64,000 nt of DNA. Origin: a virus. The notes under the pieces were generated by a model. The model had not been told where the DNA came from and searched no databases. It saw only the letters and a program-made list of their open reading frames with translations. Where the stretch lies: IMG/VR virus record IMGVR_UViG_3300043446_004500, positions 89,678 to 153,677 of that record; one strand, 5' to 3'. Every line of letters begins with the position of its first letter. Position 1 is the first letter of the stretch. Position numbers and translations under genes: made by a program. Below are positions 33,273 to 41,072 of this stretch, piece by piece.

Positions 33273-33911
33273 ATGGCATCTATTAACAAAAATTTTGTAG
33301 TTAAGAATGGCATTGAAGTTGGAAGTAATTTAATATTTGGAAATAATTTAACTGGAAGAGTTGGAATAGGAACAACAAATCCAGTAGAAGATGTTGATTT
33401 ATTTGGAACTACTGCAGTTGATGATTTAATCATTTCCGGCACAGTAAGTGCTGGTAGTACCATAGGCAAATCAAATCAATATTTAAGGGCAACTGGAACT
33501 GGAGTAACTTGGACAGACTTTCCAAGTTTAAGAACTGGATTTACTACAACTGCTTTAGGAAATCAAACCACCTTCACATCAACTGGTTTTTCATATACAC
33601 CAGGAATCATTGATGTTTATGTAAATGGAGCAAGATTGAGAGGAAATGGTTTATCAGATATTTCTGAATTTTCTGCTACAGATGGAAGCACAGTTACATT
33701 ACAAAATCCTTGCTTTGGTGGAGAAACTGTAGATGTATTTGGATATTCAGGAATTAGTGCAGCACAAATGGATGGTGTTGCTGGAATCGTAACAGCAACT
33801 CAAGGTTTTATTAGTATTGCAAATACTTCTCCTGTTCAAATTTTAGTTTCTGCCAATATATTAACATTTAATGTTGTTGGCATTGGAAGTACCTCTTTAA
33901 CTTTATATTGA
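33273..33911 (+). CDS. short tail fibre protein
   Basis: The product has 212 residues. It starts with a fibre-type N-terminus (INKNFVVKNGIEVGSN), then GRVGIGTTNPVEDV, the 'VGIGTTNP' motif common in trimeric phage fibres, and a C-terminal domain with GIIDVYVNGARLRGNGLSDISEF and GETVDVFGYSG. No S74 chaperone or collagen repeat is present. It sits between two late promoters, so it may be transcribed separately from the large fibre genes. A fibre hinge or receptor-binding role is plausible. Confidence 0.65.
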   Translation: MASINKNFVVKNGIEVGSNLIFGNNLTGRVGIGTTNPVEDVDLFGTTAVDDLIISGTVSAGSTIGKSNQYLRATGTGVTWTDFPSLRTGFTTTALGNQTTFTSTGFSYTPGIIDVYVNGARLRGNGLSDISEFSATDGSTVTLQNPCFGGETVDVFGYSGISAAQMDGVAGIVTATQGFISIANTSPVQILVSANILTFNVVGIGSTSLTLY

Positions 33912-33917
33912 TAAATA
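33910..33917 (+). promoter_or_regulatory. late promoter GATAAATA
   Basis: Overlaps the TGA stop of the fibre gene and lies 21 bases before the start at 33938. Confidence 0.75.
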
Positions 33918-33937
33918 ATTAAAAATCCTCAAGACAA

Positions 33938-34270
33938 ATGGCAGTTTCAGCAGTTAATATTGTCATAGAACAAGGCACTGATTATCAAGAAGTTTTTACT
34001 GTAAACAATCCAGATGGAACTCCATTAGATCTTACGGGATACACTGGAGCAGCAAAAATTCGCAAGTTTCCAGAGTCAACAACATCTACTTCATTTAGTG
34101 TCGGTATTGTGTCTACTGCAGGACAAGTTGTAGTTTCACTTGCAAATACAGTCACCGATGACTTAAAGGGTGGAAGATATTATTATGATATAATAATTAC
34201 TTCTTCTGTTGGTAAAAAAACTAAAGTCGTTGATGGAATGGTGCTTGTAAATCCTAGTGAGTCAATCTAG
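33938..34270 (+). CDS. small beta-rich virion protein, BppU-like N-terminal domain
   Basis: The product has 110 residues. The pattern VNIVIEQGTDYQEVFTVNNPDGTPLDLTGYTGAAKIRK (residues ~5-42), then a strand-rich part ending GGRYYYDIIITSSVGKKTKVVDGMVLVNPS, matches the small baseplate-upper-protein domain found as a stand-alone protein in many phages. It probably joins a fibre to the baseplate. It has its own late promoter and precedes the collagen-like fibre. Confidence 0.6.
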   Translation: MAVSAVNIVIEQGTDYQEVFTVNNPDGTPLDLTGYTGAAKIRKFPESTTSTSFSVGIVSTAGQVVVSLANTVTDDLKGGRYYYDIIITSSVGKKTKVVDGMVLVNPSESI

Positions 34271-34280
34271 TGAGTCAATC
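34255..34280 (+). repeat. 13-bp tandem duplication at a stop-start junction
   Basis: TAGTGAGTCAATC occurs twice in tandem (34255-34267 and 34268-34280). The first copy ends with TAG in the frame of the 110-residue gene; the second leads to TAATGAG, which starts the next gene. Without the duplication the stop would be TAA overlapping ATG, encoding the same protein. Confidence 0.7.
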
Positions 34281-34282
34281 TA

Positions 34283-37200
34283 ATGAGTTATAACGTAACA
34301 GTAGGATATACTCCTTCTCTCAAAGTTTCAAGAGAAGCAGCTGGTTTGCAAGGAACTCAGGGAACAACCGGTTCTCAAGGAATTGGTGGTTATATTGGTG
34401 CTGATGGATCTCAAGGAACTCAAGGAACTCAAGGGACTCAAGGGACCACAGGATCTCAAGGGGCTCAAGGATCTCAAGGAACTCAAGGAACCACAGGATC
34501 TCAAGGAACACAAGGAACCACAGGATCTCAAGGAACACAAGGAACCACAGGATCTCAAGGAACTCAGGGGACCACAGGATCTCAAGGAACTCAAGGGACT
34601 CAAGGAACACAAGGAACCACAGGATCTCAAGGAACACAAGGAACCACAGGATCTCAAGGAACACAAGGAACCACAGGATCTCAAGGAACACAAGGAACCA
34701 CAGGATCTCAAGGAACACAAGGAACCACAGGATCTCAAGGAACTCAGGGGACCACAGGATCTCAAGGTATTCAAGGAACCACAGGAACCACAGGATCTCA
34801 AGGTATTCAAGGAACCACAGGAACCACAGGATCTCAAGGTATTCAAGGAACCACAGGAACCACAGGATCTCAAGGTATTCAAGGAACCACAGGATCTCAA
34901 GGTATTCAAGGAACCACAGGATCTCAAGGTATTCAAGGAACCACAGGAACCACAGGAACCACAGGATCTCAAGGTGCTACGGGTTCTCAAGGTTCAACAG
35001 GTTCTCAAGGAACACAAGGTATTTACGGTCCAGTAGCAGGTTCTGCTAATCAAGTTGTTTACAAGGATGGATCTAATAATCCAGCTGGATCTGGTAATTT
35101 AACATTTGATGGAACTAATCTTTATGTTGCAGGAAACATAACAGTTGGTGGAACATCTTCATATATTATATCTAATCAACTTAATGTTGCAGATAAAGAT
35201 ATAGTAGTTGGATACACTACTAATGCTTTTGGTGTTGATGTTTCTACAGATACAACTGCAAATACTGGTGGTATTGCAGTTGCTTCTACCATAGGAACTC
35301 CACTAGTTAGCTTTAACTCTGGAGGAGAAATTACTCCAGATACTTATAAGCAACTAATGTGGTTTAAGGCTGGTACTTTTACTGGATTAAACACGGATGC
35401 CTGGGCATTCAACTATGCTCTTGGTATTGGAACTTTACAAATTCCAAATGGAGTAAGACTTGCTGTAGGTGGAATGCAAGTTACTGATTCAACAGTAAGC
35501 ACTCCACAATTGAGTATTTCTGGTCTTTCTACTTTTGGAAATACCATTAAACTTAATGCTGGAATACTTGATTTTTATAGTAATGTAGGCACTGCAGGAT
35601 CAATTTTAATTTCTACTGGTGCTGGAGTTTCTTGGACAACTCCTTATGCTGCCGGATTACAAGGTGTTCAAGGTACACAAGGTCTTCAGGGAACTCAAGG
35701 TACTCAAGGTTCAACAGGTTCTCAAGGAGCCACTGGAACTCAAGGTGCTACAGGTTCTCAAGGTGCTACAGGTTCTCAAGGAACTTTAGGTTCTCAAGGA
35801 GCCACTGGAACTCAAGGTGCTACAGGTTCTCAGGGTGCTACAGGTTCTCAAGGAACTTTAGGTTCTCAAGGAGCCACTGGAACTCAAGGTGCTACAGGTT
35901 CTCAAGGAACTTTAGGTTCTCAAGGAGCCACTGGAACTCAAGGTGCTACAGGTTCTCAAGGTGCTACAGGTTCTCAAGGAACTTTAGGTTCTCAAGGAAC
36001 TTTAGGTTCTCAAGGAACTTTAGGTTCTCAAGGAGCCACTGGATCTCAGGGTTCAACAGGTTCTCAAGGTTCAACAGGTGCTCAAGGAGCCACTGGATCT
36101 CAAGGTTCAACAGGTTCTCAAGGAACTTTAGGTTCTCAAGGAGCCACTGGATCTCAGGGTTCAACAGGTTCTCAAGGTTCAACAGGTGCTCAAGGAGCCA
36201 CTGGATCTCAAGGTTCAACAGGTTCTCAAGGAACTTTAGGTTCTCAAGGAACTTTAGGTTCTCAGGGTTCAACAGGTTCTCAAGGAACCACTGGAACTCA
36301 AGGTACTCAAGGAACTCAAGGTACAACAGGTCCAGTAGCAGGTTCTGCTAATCAAGTCGTTTATAAAGATTCATCTAATAATCCTGCAGGTTCTAATAAT
36401 TTTACTTTTAATGGAACATCAGTTGGCATTGGTACTACAAATCCAACCTCAAAACTTTATGTTGTTGGTGATACTTATATTACTGGTATTTTAACTGCTA
36501 ATAGAATTATAAGTTCTCTTTATGGTGAATTTACTGGTGGATCTGTTTCTGGTTCAAGTATTGTAGGAACTTCACTTTCAATATCTGGAATTTCTACTTT
36601 AGGAACCGTTCAAATTTCTTCTGGAATCGTAACAGCAACTACTGGAGTTGTTACTTATTATGGAGATGGTTCTAAATTATCTGGAATTTCTGCAAGTGCA
36701 GTAGTTGATGGATTTAATACTGGAATTACAAGTTCAGTAAGAATTCTTCCATTATCTTATGAAACTACTGTATTTACATTTCCATCAACAGCAGGAAAAC
36801 AATATGTGATTGAAAGTATTAATGTTGCAAACGTAGATACATCTGTTGGTGTAGGAACAACAGTGAATATTATTGCATCAATTCAAGATTCAACTGCAGA
36901 GCAAACATACATTGCTTATAATGTTCCTGTTGTAAATGGTGGTTTGATTGAACTGTTAAAAAATCCAATGGTTGCTGGTCCAAGTGATGTTATTAAAATG
37001 TGGGCCACAAACTCAGGTTATGTTGGAGTAAATAGTTCAGTTGAAGTTTATATAAACTATAGTGAATATACAAGCACAAGATATATTAGAGATTATTCTT
37101 CTACAGTTTCAATTGCAACAACAGACTTAACAACGGTTTATACATCAACTACTTACCCAACAACAATTCAAAGTATTCACTTAACAAATAGAACAGATAT

Positions 37201-37399
37201 TGGTGATTATCCAGTTTCTGTTACCATTACAAATGGAACATCAACCACATATCTTGCAAGAGACTTAATTATACCAAGATATTCAACTGTTGATATTTTA
37301 GATCGTCCAAAGAGAGTTGAACTTAATGGAACTATTGGTATTAAAGTTGGACAGACATCAACAATTGATGTGATTATTGCCGGTAAGCAAATTGTTTAG
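34283..37399 (+). CDS. collagen-like tail fibre protein with two triple-helix segments
   Basis: The product has 1038 residues. After a short N-terminus, residues ~21-248 are uninterrupted Gly-X-Y triplets (GTQGTTGSQ, proline-poor), and residues ~458-683 are a second Gly-X-Y segment (GSQGATGTQ, GSQGTLGSQ). Each is followed by the same ~25-residue sequence beginning PVAGSANQVVYKD, so the two halves are duplicated modules. The C-terminus has fibre motifs (VGIGTTNPTSKLYVVGDTYITG) and a globular tip. The repeats form rod-like trimeric shafts. Near-identical codons in the repeats suggest active recombination. The proline-poor composition is notable given a prolyl-hydroxylase-like gene downstream. 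Confidence 0.85.
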   Translation: MSYNVTVGYTPSLKVSREAAGLQGTQGTTGSQGIGGYIGADGSQGTQGTQGTQGTTGSQGAQGSQGTQGTTGSQGTQGTTGSQGTQGTTGSQGTQGTTGSQGTQGTQGTQGTTGSQGTQGTTGSQGTQGTTGSQGTQGTTGSQGTQGTTGSQGTQGTTGSQGIQGTTGTTGSQGIQGTTGTTGSQGIQGTTGTTGSQGIQGTTGSQGIQGTTGSQGIQGTTGTTGTTGSQGATGSQGSTGSQGTQGIYGPVAGSANQVVYKDGSNNPAGSGNLTFDGTNLYVAGNITVGGTSSYIISNQLNVADKDIVVGYTTNAFGVDVSTDTTANTGGIAVASTIGTPLVSFNSGGEITPDTYKQLMWFKAGTFTGLNTDAWAFNYALGIGTLQIPNGVRLAVGGMQVTDSTVSTPQLSISGLSTFGNTIKLNAGILDFYSNVGTAGSILISTGAGVSWTTPYAAGLQGVQGTQGLQGTQGTQGSTGSQGATGTQGATGSQGATGSQGTLGSQGATGTQGATGSQGATGSQGTLGSQGATGTQGATGSQGTLGSQGATGTQGATGSQGATGSQGTLGSQGTLGSQGTLGSQGATGSQGSTGSQGSTGAQGATGSQGSTGSQGTLGSQGATGSQGSTGSQGSTGAQGATGSQGSTGSQGTLGSQGTLGSQGSTGSQGTTGTQGTQGTQGTTGPVAGSANQVVYKDSSNNPAGSNNFTFNGTSVGIGTTNPTSKLYVVGDTYITGILTANRIISSLYGEFTGGSVSGSSIVGTSLSISGISTLGTVQISSGIVTATTGVVTYYGDGSKLSGISASAVVDGFNTGITSSVRILPLSYETTVFTFPSTAGKQYVIESINVANVDTSVGVGTTVNIIASIQDSTAEQTYIAYNVPVVNGGLIELLKNPMVAGPSDVIKMWATNSGYVGVNSSVEVYINYSEYTSTRYIRDYSSTVSIATTDLTTVYTSTTYPTTIQSIHLTNRTDIGDYPVSVTITNGTSTTYLARDLIIPRYSTVDILDRPKRVELNGTIGIKVGQTSTIDVIIAGKQIV
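34344..35030 (+). repeat. tandem DNA repeat encoding the first collagen-like shaft
   Basis: A 27-base unit (GGATCTCAAGGAACACAAGG and following ACCACA) recurs many times with few changes, then a related 36-base variant with ACAGGAACC. The repeat opens long spurious frames on both strands. A second such block lies at 35656-36330 with the variant unit GGTTCTCAAGGAGCCACTGG. Confidence 0.85.
35656..36330 (+). repeat. tandem DNA repeat encoding the second collagen-like shaft
   Basis: Higher-order repeats of 9- and 18-base units (GGTTCTCAAGGA plus ACTTTA or GCCACT) show duplicated blocks: the same order of units occurs at about 36030-36130 and 36140-36220, evidence of recent unequal exchange or slippage. 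Confidence 0.8.
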
Positions 37400-37413
37400 T
37401 GAGGTAATAAGAA

Positions 37414-37452
37414 ATGAGTATTCGTGAAGATGTATTTGGATTACCACAATAA
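37414..37452 (+). pseudogene. 12-codon remnant of a tail gene (MSIREDVFGLPQ)
   Basis: An ATG with a good Shine-Dalgarno (GAGGT, 8 bases upstream) opens a frame of only 12 codons. Its 3' end, GGATTACCACAATAAATAC (37438-37456), is identical to the 3' end of the kelch gene at 42976-42994. This looks like the two ends of a former adhesin gene joined by deletion. A tiny functional peptide is possible but less likely. Confidence 0.45.
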
Positions 37453-37455
37453 ATA
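37448..37455 (+). promoter_or_regulatory. late promoter AATAAATA
   Basis: Octamer built on the stop of the 12-codon frame, 22 bases before the start at 37478. Confidence 0.75.
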
Positions 37456-37477
37456 CCTCAAACACACATAAAACATT

Positions 37478-38131
37478 ATGAGTCTAATGATTGCTCTCCC
37501 TTGTCATGGGGGAATTGTGAGTGAAAAAACAACAATGAGTTTATTCAATCTAGGCAAACTTCTTGCTAGAAATAATATTTCTCACGGACTTTTAACACAG
37601 GCAAATTCTTCTTTAATTACAATTGGAAGATCTAAGTGTGTTAATTTTTTCTTGAATAATACAGAACACGAATATCTTCTTTTCTTAGACAGTGATATTG
37701 GTTTCAATCCAGAAGATGTATTAAAACTTTTATCTCATCAAGTTGATATTGTTTCTGGTGCTTATCCAATGAAAACGATACCTATTCGGTATTGCATTGA
37801 TATACTGCAACCAGAAGAACGAAAAGGTGATTTAATTAAAATTGGTGGAAATGGAATGGGATTTGTTCTTATTCATCGCAATGTGTTTTTGAATATATCA
37901 CAAAATTTTCCAGAACTTAAATACATTCCACCAACAAATGATAGCAATTATTCACCAACACAAGCAGAGTTAAATAATTCATATCATTATTTTATGGAGC
38001 ACAAAGAAAATAATTCCTTTATGAGTGAGGACAAAAGTTTCTTTTTCCGTGCTAAAATGTTAGGATATGATATATGGTTAGATACATCAATTAAATTGCA
38101 ACACATTGGTTCACATATTTTTACTGAGTAA
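37478..38131 (+). CDS. glycosyltransferase, GT-A fold (GT2-like)
   Basis: The product has 217 residues. It has the order expected of a small GT-A enzyme: an N-terminal strand (LMIALPCHGG), GRSKCVNFFL, then HEYLLFLDSDIGF (residues ~62-74) with a DSD motif that would bind the metal and nucleotide sugar, then IVSGAYPMK and GNGMGFVLIHR, and a final EDKSFFFRAKMLGYDIWLDTSI segment with an acidic residue suited to be the base. It would transfer a sugar from a nucleotide donor. It is the first gene of a group of modifying enzymes between fibre genes and has its own late promoter. Confidence 0.75.
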   Translation: MSLMIALPCHGGIVSEKTTMSLFNLGKLLARNNISHGLLTQANSSLITIGRSKCVNFFLNNTEHEYLLFLDSDIGFNPEDVLKLLSHQVDIVSGAYPMKTIPIRYCIDILQPEERKGDLIKIGGNGMGFVLIHRNVFLNISQNFPELKYIPPTNDSNYSPTQAELNNSYHYFMEHKENNSFMSEDKSFFFRAKMLGYDIWLDTSIKLQHIGSHIFTE

Positions 38132-38134
38132 CTT

Positions 38135-40537
38135 ATGAAATCTGGAGCAAGTGAAAGTTCTTATCATTACCTTTCACAACACTATGTAATTCCCGAAGAT
38201 GTAGAAGTATCACATCTTCCAGAAGTTCTTAAAAAATCAAATAAACCTTACAAGATTTTATGGGGTCAACACGCATATGACCAACCAGTCTTTGTAAATT
38301 TTAATCACAAAGATGTGACTCATATTGTTTCACCATCACATTGGGCAAAAGAGCAACTCATCAAGTATCATAATGTTCCAAAGAATAAAATTACTGTTAT
38401 TCCAACTGGAGTCAGTGATAGTTTTATCTTTAGTGAAAATAAAACAAAGACTTTTATTCATACTTCAATTCCTTATAAAGGTCTAGAACTTCTTCCTTCA
38501 ATTATTCGTCGTATTCATATAAAGCATCCCGATGCAAAGTTCAAAATCTTTTCATCAATGTCTTTGTATGGACCTTCTAATGACCCTTATATTGAATTGT
38601 ATGAAGAACTTAAGACTTTACCAAATGTAGAGTATTCTGCAGCAGTAGATCAAGAGGAACTTGTAAAGCACTATCAAGAATCAGCATTTTTTATTCATCC
38701 TAATATTTGGGAAGAGACCTTCTGTGTTTCAATGACCGAAGCAATGAAGTGTGGTGCATATCCAATTATTACAAACATTGGTGCATTGGAAGAAGTTGCT
38801 GGTGAAAACTTTGCATCTGTTGTACCGATTGATGGTAACAGGACATCAAAAGGATATGAGGTTACTGAGAACTTTCTAAATACATTTGCAGAGGTTTGTT
38901 GCACTGCTCTAGATTATTTTGAGGTAGATAGAACTTATTATAATCAAATCTCTAAATCACTTTCCAATCATATTTCACAAAAGTGTGATTGGAAAAAAGT
39001 TGCAAAACAATGGGAGAAACTCATCAATACTGTTTGTAGTCCTAATGTATTTTTTAGGGACAACAGTGTTGATAAGTCAATTTATGATGAAGTTTATATT
39101 CAAAATGTTTATGAAATTGAAACCCTAAATGAAGATGATGTTATTGTGGATATTGGTTCTCATTGTGGATATTTTTCCAAATTGTGTCTGGATAAAGGAA
39201 GTAAAAATGTAATTTCCTTTGAAGCAGATGAAAGTAACTACCAATGTTATCTAAAAAATCTATCCAAATATCAGGGATGGAAGTGTAACAATATTGCTGT
39301 TTGGAAAAGAACTTGCGATGAAGTTCCTTTTTACACTTATCCTCACAGTGAAAATACAGGACTTAACTCTTTTTACAAAAATCCTTATATGAATTCCTAT
39401 AAGGAAGTGAAAGTTAAAACAATTTCTTTAGATGATATTTTATCTTCTTATAATAAAATTAAACTATTGAAAATTGATGCTGAAGGAAGTGAATATGATA
39501 TTTTGATGAATTCAAAAGAAATTGAAAAAATTGAAAGTATTGTTGGAGAATATCATAATGATATGACCGACAAAACTATGGATGATTTGAAAACATATTT
39601 GACCAATAAAAACTTTATCATATATAAAACAGTTAAATTTAATCAAACTAGTGGATTATTTTTTGCAAAACACAAGTCTAAAATGAATGGAGAAACTATG
39701 ACTACTGAGAATACTGCATTGACTTATCAACCTATTTCAGCACAACAAGCAGTAATGGATGAAGATTATCTTCATAAGGCATTTCAAAATGTAATGAAGT
39801 GGGAAGAGAGTGATAAAGAACTTGCACAAGGCAGAACAAACTTCCAGTTAGAAAAGTTTGCTCTACTTGAAACTCATACACTTCCTGTTGCTTTTGAAAA
39901 TACACTGAAAGCACGAAGGCAAATGGCGGAAGGTTATATGTATAAACTCATTGAGATGAAAGAAAAGGTTCGTGAGTTTGAATACAAGTGGAAAGACCAA
40001 GATAGAACTCAACCAATCTTCTGGGAAGAAAGTGGTCCTGGTGGTGGTTCAAAGAAACTGCATTGGTTTGACCTGGATGAGCTATCACTCACACATTACC
40101 TAAAGTCTTGTGAACTTGAGATTCGTGACCGTCTTCATCAAATGGAGCACTTGGATAAAATTTTAGATAAACTAATGGAACAGAATGGTGGAAAACCAAT
40201 CACCAGAGAGCAATTCCTGGAAGGCGATGCTCTGTATTGGGAAAGAAGATTTGCAGACCAAGCAATGGATGAAATGATTGCTGCACAGACTGGTATTTCC
40301 ATTGGTAACCTTCACAGTATGCGTCGTGCTTCTGCACCTGCAATTGTTGATAAGAGAAATGAACTTCCAGAAGGTTATCTACCATTGAATAAAATGTTGG
40401 ATAGTCCACACGGTAAAATGGAATTCTTGAATGATTTGCAAAGAAAAGTTCTTACAGGTATTCAAGAAGTTACTGGTCAAAATTTGGGTATGATTACTGG
40501 TAGCCCTGAGGAGCAAAGAAAACTGGAAGGTAACTGA
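38135..40537 (+). CDS. fusion: GT4-like glycosyltransferase, FkbM methyltransferase and a virion-like C-terminus
   Basis: The product has 800 residues. Residues ~1-300 resemble a GT-B/GT4 transferase: FVSPSHWAKEQL-type segment, VIPTGVSDSF, then HPNIWEETFCVSMTEAMKCGAYPIITNIGALEEV, the E-x7-E donor-site pattern. Residues ~325-510 are an FkbM-like methyltransferase: DDVIVDIGSHCGYFSKLCLD, ISFEADESN, then LKIDAEGSEYDIL. Residues ~522-800 are a charged, helical domain unrelated to enzymes. An internal ATG (39698) has GGAG 5 bases before it, so a separate 279-residue product from the 3' part is possible. The fusion suggests that the enzymes may be carried on, or co-translated with, a structural protein. 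Confidence 0.75.
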   Translation: MKSGASESSYHYLSQHYVIPEDVEVSHLPEVLKKSNKPYKILWGQHAYDQPVFVNFNHKDVTHIVSPSHWAKEQLIKYHNVPKNKITVIPTGVSDSFIFSENKTKTFIHTSIPYKGLELLPSIIRRIHIKHPDAKFKIFSSMSLYGPSNDPYIELYEELKTLPNVEYSAAVDQEELVKHYQESAFFIHPNIWEETFCVSMTEAMKCGAYPIITNIGALEEVAGENFASVVPIDGNRTSKGYEVTENFLNTFAEVCCTALDYFEVDRTYYNQISKSLSNHISQKCDWKKVAKQWEKLINTVCSPNVFFRDNSVDKSIYDEVYIQNVYEIETLNEDDVIVDIGSHCGYFSKLCLDKGSKNVISFEADESNYQCYLKNLSKYQGWKCNNIAVWKRTCDEVPFYTYPHSENTGLNSFYKNPYMNSYKEVKVKTISLDDILSSYNKIKLLKIDAEGSEYDILMNSKEIEKIESIVGEYHNDMTDKTMDDLKTYLTNKNFIIYKTVKFNQTSGLFFAKHKSKMNGETMTTENTALTYQPISAQQAVMDEDYLHKAFQNVMKWEESDKELAQGRTNFQLEKFALLETHTLPVAFENTLKARRQMAEGYMYKLIEMKEKVREFEYKWKDQDRTQPIFWEESGPGGGSKKLHWFDLDELSLTHYLKSCELEIRDRLHQMEHLDKILDKLMEQNGGKPITREQFLEGDALYWERRFADQAMDEMIAAQTGISIGNLHSMRRASAPAIVDKRNELPEGYLPLNKMLDSPHGKMEFLNDLQRKVLTGIQEVTGQNLGMITGSPEEQRKLEGN
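39698..40537 (+). CDS. possible internally initiated C-terminal protein
   Basis: In the frame of the 800-residue gene, ATG 39698 preceded by GGAGAAACT would start a 279-residue helical protein (MTTENTALTYQPISAQQAVM). It contains long charged helices (ARRQMAEGYMYKLIEMKEKV) and no enzyme motif. It looks like a formerly independent gene joined to the FkbM domain upstream. Whether it is made alone is not known. Confidence 0.4.
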   Translation: MTTENTALTYQPISAQQAVMDEDYLHKAFQNVMKWEESDKELAQGRTNFQLEKFALLETHTLPVAFENTLKARRQMAEGYMYKLIEMKEKVREFEYKWKDQDRTQPIFWEESGPGGGSKKLHWFDLDELSLTHYLKSCELEIRDRLHQMEHLDKILDKLMEQNGGKPITREQFLEGDALYWERRFADQAMDEMIAAQTGISIGNLHSMRRASAPAIVDKRNELPEGYLPLNKMLDSPHGKMEFLNDLQRKVLTGIQEVTGQNLGMITGSPEEQRKLEGN

Positions 40538-40538
40538 G

Positions 40539-41072
40539 GTGAATCAAAAGTTTATGATTATTGATGACTTTTATGATATTGCTCATCAGTATCATCAAAG
40601 TTTCTTTAGTAAACAGTGTATGATAACTGAAGAGACGACTCAAAAACTTTCTTATATTTTGAGTCGTCCTTTGAAAATTGTAGAAGCATTTAATGAAGTT
40701 ACATTTGAGAATAATGAAAATCCAATCACTGCAAATACTGCTTGTGATTGGATTGCTGTAATTTATTTAACATTACCACCTAATTGTGTAATGAAAAAGG
40801 GATTGAGTTTTCATATTCATAAGAAAACAAGACTTGATAATTTTCCAAATGAGTATGCCTGCCAAATTAATGGTTGGCAGAATATGGATGATATTGTAAA
40901 GTCTTTTGATGTGGATAATGAGAATGAATGGGAAGAATATGCAAATGTGTTTGTAAAATATAATCGTTGTGTGTTATTCAAAGCAGATTATTGGCATTCT
41001 TATGGATATGGTTTTGGTAGTGAAATAAATAACTCAATGCTATACCAGAAGTTGTTAATAAAAAATGCCTAG
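40539..41072 (+). CDS. 2OG-Fe(II) oxygenase-like protein (short form)
   Basis: The start is GTG at 40539 or ATG at 40554; AAGG lies 8 bases before the GTG. The product has up to 177 residues and begins KFMIIDDFYDIAHQYHQSF. The layout resembles the oxygenase at 43010: an 'IDDFY' start, an AVIYLTLPPNC strand, a LSFHIHKKT segment, and a CVLFKADYWHSYGYGFG ending with the distal His. The usual proximal HxD is not clear (ANTACDWIAVIY), so activity is doubtful. It could be a degenerate or non-catalytic member. It overlaps the kelch gene by 8 bases. Confidence 0.5.
   Translation: MNQKFMIIDDFYDIAHQYHQSFFSKQCMITEETTQKLSYILSRPLKIVEAFNEVTFENNENPITANTACDWIAVIYLTLPPNCVMKKGLSFHIHKKTRLDNFPNEYACQINGWQNMDDIVKSFDVDNENEWEEYANVFVKYNRCVLFKADYWHSYGYGFGSEINNSMLYQKLLIKNA

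Noticed and set aside
34320-34990. Long open frames on the minus strand and in other plus frames over the collagen repeats
   Set aside because: They are side effects of the 9- and 27-base repeat period; the products are low-complexity (Leu/Glu or Cys/Ser repeats), have no ribosome site and overlap a strongly supported fibre gene.
34344-35030. Regular 27-base repeats resembling a CRISPR-like array
   Set aside because: They are in frame, have no unique spacers, and encode Gly-X-Y triplets.
35632-36351. 239-residue plus-frame ORF over the second collagen block
   Set aside because: Arg/Phe/Ser repeat produced by reading the same repeats in another frame.
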